Below are positions 21,641 to 23,651 of a stretch of 23,651 bases of DNA, piece by piece. The DNA comes from an uncultured Acidaminococcus sp. (GTDB lineage Bacteria > Bacillota > Negativicutes > Acidaminococcales > Acidaminococcaceae), in contig UPXT01000032.1 of NCBI GenBank assembly GCA_900538365.1, positions 1 to 23,651 on the forward strand, in the 5' to 3' direction. Position 1 is the stretch's first letter; each line of letters begins with the position of its first letter. The notes beneath the pieces are model-generated. The model ran no database searches and was not told the DNA's origin. It saw only the letters and a list, made by a program, of their open reading frames with translations. The translations under genes were made by a program, and so were the position numbers.

Positions 21641-22531
21641 ATGGAACTCAGGGTCCTGCGCTATTTTCTTGCCATTGCCCGTGAGGAGAACATGACAAAA
21701 GCCGCTTCTGTACTGCATTTGACGCAGCCTACCCTTTCGCGGCAGATTCACCAACTCGAACAGGAACTGGGAACGACATTGTTTATCCGCAATGGACATC
21801 ATATTTTCCTGACCGCATCGGGTATGCGCCTTAAACAGCGAGCCCAGGACCTGGTGGAACTGGCTGACCGAACGGAAGCGGAAATGAAGCAGAAAGAGGA
21901 AATCATTGCTGGGGAAATTTCCCTCGGGATTGGTGAGACCGTGAATATGGTCTTCCTGTCCCGTGTCATGAGATCCCTGCAGGCCCGTTATCCAGATGTC
22001 GTCTTTTCCGTTTATACGGCCATTGCTGACGATGTCATCTGCCGTTTGGACCAGGGCCTCCTTGACTTTGGCGTCCTTATTGAACCGGTGGACATTACAC
22101 GCTACCAGTTTCTTGAACTGCCCAAAAAGGACCGCTGGACAGCGCTGCTTCCTAAAGCCCATCCCCTTGCCCAAAAAGAGGCCCTTACCCCTAAGGACCT
22201 TTCCCAGGAACGACTGATCACGGCGGAACGAAAATCGGTGCAAAACCTGATCGACAATTGGCTGGGTGCCTATGGGAACCGATGTACCTCGATGAACCGT
22301 ATGAACCTGTCCCTTTTCAATAAATGCGTGATGGTGGAGCAGGGCCTCGGCATTGCCCTGGGATTAGACTTTCCCTATGTGCCGGAAGGCCTCTTGATGA
22401 AACCCCTTGACCCACCGATCGAGAACCGTTCGTATCTCGTGTGGAAAAAGGGTCCGCTCTTGTCGCCCGTCCTAGGGCGCTTTACTGATGAAGTTCGCCG
22501 CTTCCTTTCCCAAGAAGCGGAGGATGAGTGA
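21641..22531 (+). CDS. LysR-family transcriptional regulator (LysR3)
   Basis: The 296-residue LysR protein has an N-terminal helix-turn-helix (MTKAASVLHLTQPTLSRQIH, about 18-37) and a substrate-binding domain beginning at ISLGIGETVNMVFLSRVM. The ATG at 21641 has GGAGGTG eight bases ahead; the frame from 21605 contains that site and is rejected. It differs from LysR1 and LysR2 and resembles the CynR/YwqM-like branch with MELRVLRYFLAIAREENMTKAA. It sits between divergent EFR1 and a downstream FMN reductase (21-base gap), which suggests control of both flavoprotein genes, perhaps in response to redox or an electrophile. Confidence 0.94.
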   Translation: MELRVLRYFLAIAREENMTKAASVLHLTQPTLSRQIHQLEQELGTTLFIRNGHHIFLTASGMRLKQRAQDLVELADRTEAEMKQKEEIIAGEISLGIGETVNMVFLSRVMRSLQARYPDVVFSVYTAIADDVICRLDQGLLDFGVLIEPVDITRYQFLELPKKDRWTALLPKAHPLAQKEALTPKDLSQERLITAERKSVQNLIDNWLGAYGNRCTSMNRMNLSLFNKCVMVEQGLGIALGLDFPYVPEGLLMKPLDPPIENRSYLVWKKGPLLSPVLGRFTDEVRRFLSQEAEDE

Positions 22532-22552
22532 TATCGAAAGGAGTCGATAAGC

Positions 22553-23098
22553 ATGAAGAAAGTACTGCTCATTGTAGGATCCATGAGGGAAAAAGCCTTT
22601 AATCGACAAGCAGCCCTGATGGCCCAGAAAATGCTTGAAAAAAAGGCGGATGTCTCCATCCTTTCCTATGAGGATCTGCCCCAGATGAACCAGGATATTG
22701 AGTTCCCGGCTCCTGAAGCAGTGGCACGTGTCCGTAAAGAAGTGGCCGAAGCCGATGGCCTCTGGTTCTTTACGCCTGAATATAATCACAGCTATCCCGG
22801 CGTCCTCAAAAACCTCCTGGACTGGCTGAGCCGTCCCACGCAGCCGGGCGTTCGTGAATCGTCCGTCATTTGGGGCAAAAAAGCGGCCATAACTGGGGCT
22901 TCCGGCCGTTCCGCCGCTAGCTTTGCCCGGGCAAAACTGACAGAACTCCTTGACTTCATCGGTGTCGACATGATTTCCACCCAAGTCGGGATGGCCATCA
23001 CACCGGAAGAATTTGAAACGGACGAACTCGTCCTTTCTGACAGCACAAAGTCGGAACTAAAGAACCAGGTCCAGACATTCTTGACCTATTTGGGCTGA
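22553..23098 (+). CDS. NADPH-dependent FMN reductase-family flavoprotein
   Basis: The 181-residue protein has the flavodoxin-like fold of the NADPH-dependent FMN reductase family (PF03358, relatives ArsH, ChrR, SsuE, AzoR-like quinone reductases). The phosphate-binding loop is VGSMREKAFNRQAA at 8-21, and the flavin-ring motif PEYNHSYPGVLKNLLDW at 75-91 is fully conserved. The G-rich GASGRSAASFARAKL segment is also typical. AAAGGAG lies nine bases before the ATG. It follows LysR3 closely and probably shares its promoter. It may reduce quinones or free flavin; the family does not allow a closer call. Confidence 0.92.
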   Translation: MKKVLLIVGSMREKAFNRQAALMAQKMLEKKADVSILSYEDLPQMNQDIEFPAPEAVARVRKEVAEADGLWFFTPEYNHSYPGVLKNLLDWLSRPTQPGVRESSVIWGKKAAITGASGRSAASFARAKLTELLDFIGVDMISTQVGMAITPEEFETDELVLSDSTKSELKNQVQTFLTYLG

Positions 23099-23112
23099 TT
23101 ACTCGCTTTTTG

Positions 23113-23138
23113 GGGGCGCGCACAGGGCACGCCCCTTT
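23113..23138 (+). terminator. Terminator between FMN reductase and fluoride channel genes
   Basis: GGGGCGCGC pairs with GCACGCCCC (8 of 9 positions) around a 5-nt loop and is followed by a T-rich tract (TTTCTTTA). It lies 15 bases after the stop codon. Confidence 0.7.
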
Positions 23139-23162
23139 CTTTATGGATAGAGGGGGATTGCC

Positions 23163-23528
23163 GTGAGCGTGCTTTACGTTTTCTTGGGCGGCGGCCTTGG
23201 TGCCGCCTGCCGCTATGGACTGAGCCTGATGCCTGTGGGCATGGACTTTCCGGCCATGACGCTGTTGACGAACTTGTTGGGGGCCCTTGTCATCGGGGCC
23301 ATTACGGAACTTGCCGCAACCCACGGCACGAGCGGCGCCTTTTTGCTCTTTTGGAAAACCGGATTTTGCGGCGGATTTACGACCTTTTCAACCTTTTCCT
23401 TGGAGACCGTGACCCTTTTTTACCGAGGGGACCTGGCCAAAGGGTTCCTTTATGCTGCCCTTAGTGTGGGCCTGTGTCTTTTGGGAGTCCTCCTTGGTAT
23501 GGGGGCCGTTAGAGGCGTGCTCAAATAG
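23163..23528 (+). CDS. crcB: CrcB/Fluc fluoride channel
   Basis: The 121-residue membrane protein has four transmembrane segments and the Fluc signatures GGGLGAACRYGLS (9-21), TNLLGALVIGAI and GFCGGFTTFSTFSLE, including the phenylalanine-rich box and the sodium-site glycine turn. Fluc proteins form dual-topology dimers that export fluoride. The start is a GTG at 23163 with a GAGGGGGA site nearby. Only one crcB is present in the window, which fits a homodimer. It follows a terminator, so it may have its own weak promoter or depend on read-through. The usual fluoride riboswitch was not found in the 64 bases ahead. Confidence 0.95.
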   Translation: MSVLYVFLGGGLGAACRYGLSLMPVGMDFPAMTLLTNLLGALVIGAITELAATHGTSGAFLLFWKTGFCGGFTTFSTFSLETVTLFYRGDLAKGFLYAALSVGLCLLGVLLGMGAVRGVLK

Positions 23529-23651
23529 GCGTGAAAAGGGCGTCCAGGAAAATCGGTCAGTTGTAAAATGAACTTGAACAGTTAATCAAAAAATAAAAAT
23601 CCATAGTGAAGCCTCATGCTAAAATGGTTTTGCGAGAAATCATCAACAAAG

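Noticed and set aside
23099..23162. Fluoride riboswitch ahead of crcB
   Set aside because: The 64 bases between the FMN reductase stop and crcB hold a terminator hairpin and ribosome site but not the crcB motif core.

Overview
The window looks like a piece of chromosome from a mid-GC, anaerobic Firmicute. The best guess is a Negativicute close to Acidaminococcus. This is inferred from gene content (Aquifex-type aconitase, MatC-like and YfcC-like carriers, EFR1 flavodoxin-ferredoxin, M20C dipeptidases) and strong Shine-Dalgarno use; no rRNA or tRNA is present to confirm it. About 18 protein genes are well supported, plus one possible 45-codon ORF. No CRISPR array or intact mobile element is visible.

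Layout. (1) 1-1200: an HxlR regulator gene, then a gene-free stretch holding two tandem copies of a mosaic repeat made of short palindromes. (2) 1200-10180: a peptide/small-molecule transport region. It has pepD-like dipeptidase 1 (-) divergent from TetR1 (+), a MATE exporter (-), an EamA exporter (-) divergent from TetR2 (+), and then a YfcC-type carrier and pepD-like dipeptidase 2 in the TetR2 operon. The two TetR proteins are close paralogues, as are the two dipeptidases, so a regulator-dipeptidase module seems to have been duplicated and rearranged. (3) 10180-10585: no intact gene; hairpin-rich sequence that may be a decayed IS200/IS605-type end. (4) 10586-17294: LysR1 (-) divergent from a compact operon of aconitase, seven-bladed beta-propeller lactonase-family protein and MatC/SLC13-type carrier, followed by a second, related LysR (-). 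Two promoter- or terminator-like units with no ORF lie on either side of LysR2. (5) 17545-19106: a nitroreductase and low-specificity threonine aldolase gene pair overlapping by one base (TAATG). (6) 19224-20475: a secreted protein of unknown function, possibly coupled to a small upstream ORF. (7) 20549-23528: an EFR1-type flavodoxin-ferredoxin (-) divergent from LysR3 (+), then an NADPH-dependent FMN reductase-family flavoprotein and a CrcB/Fluc fluoride channel.

The most interesting system is the LysR-controlled aconitase/beta-propeller/MatC operon. It reads as a uptake-and-conversion pathway for a tricarboxylate such as citrate or trans-aconitate, with the propeller protein as an unexplained enzyme acting on a lactone or polycarboxylate. 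The promoter segment in front of it recurs, about 26 of 33 bases identical, 4.6 kb downstream in front of a stretch with no ATG that ends in a 21-bp-stem terminator. That second copy is a candidate small RNA or promoter decoy under the same LysR control.
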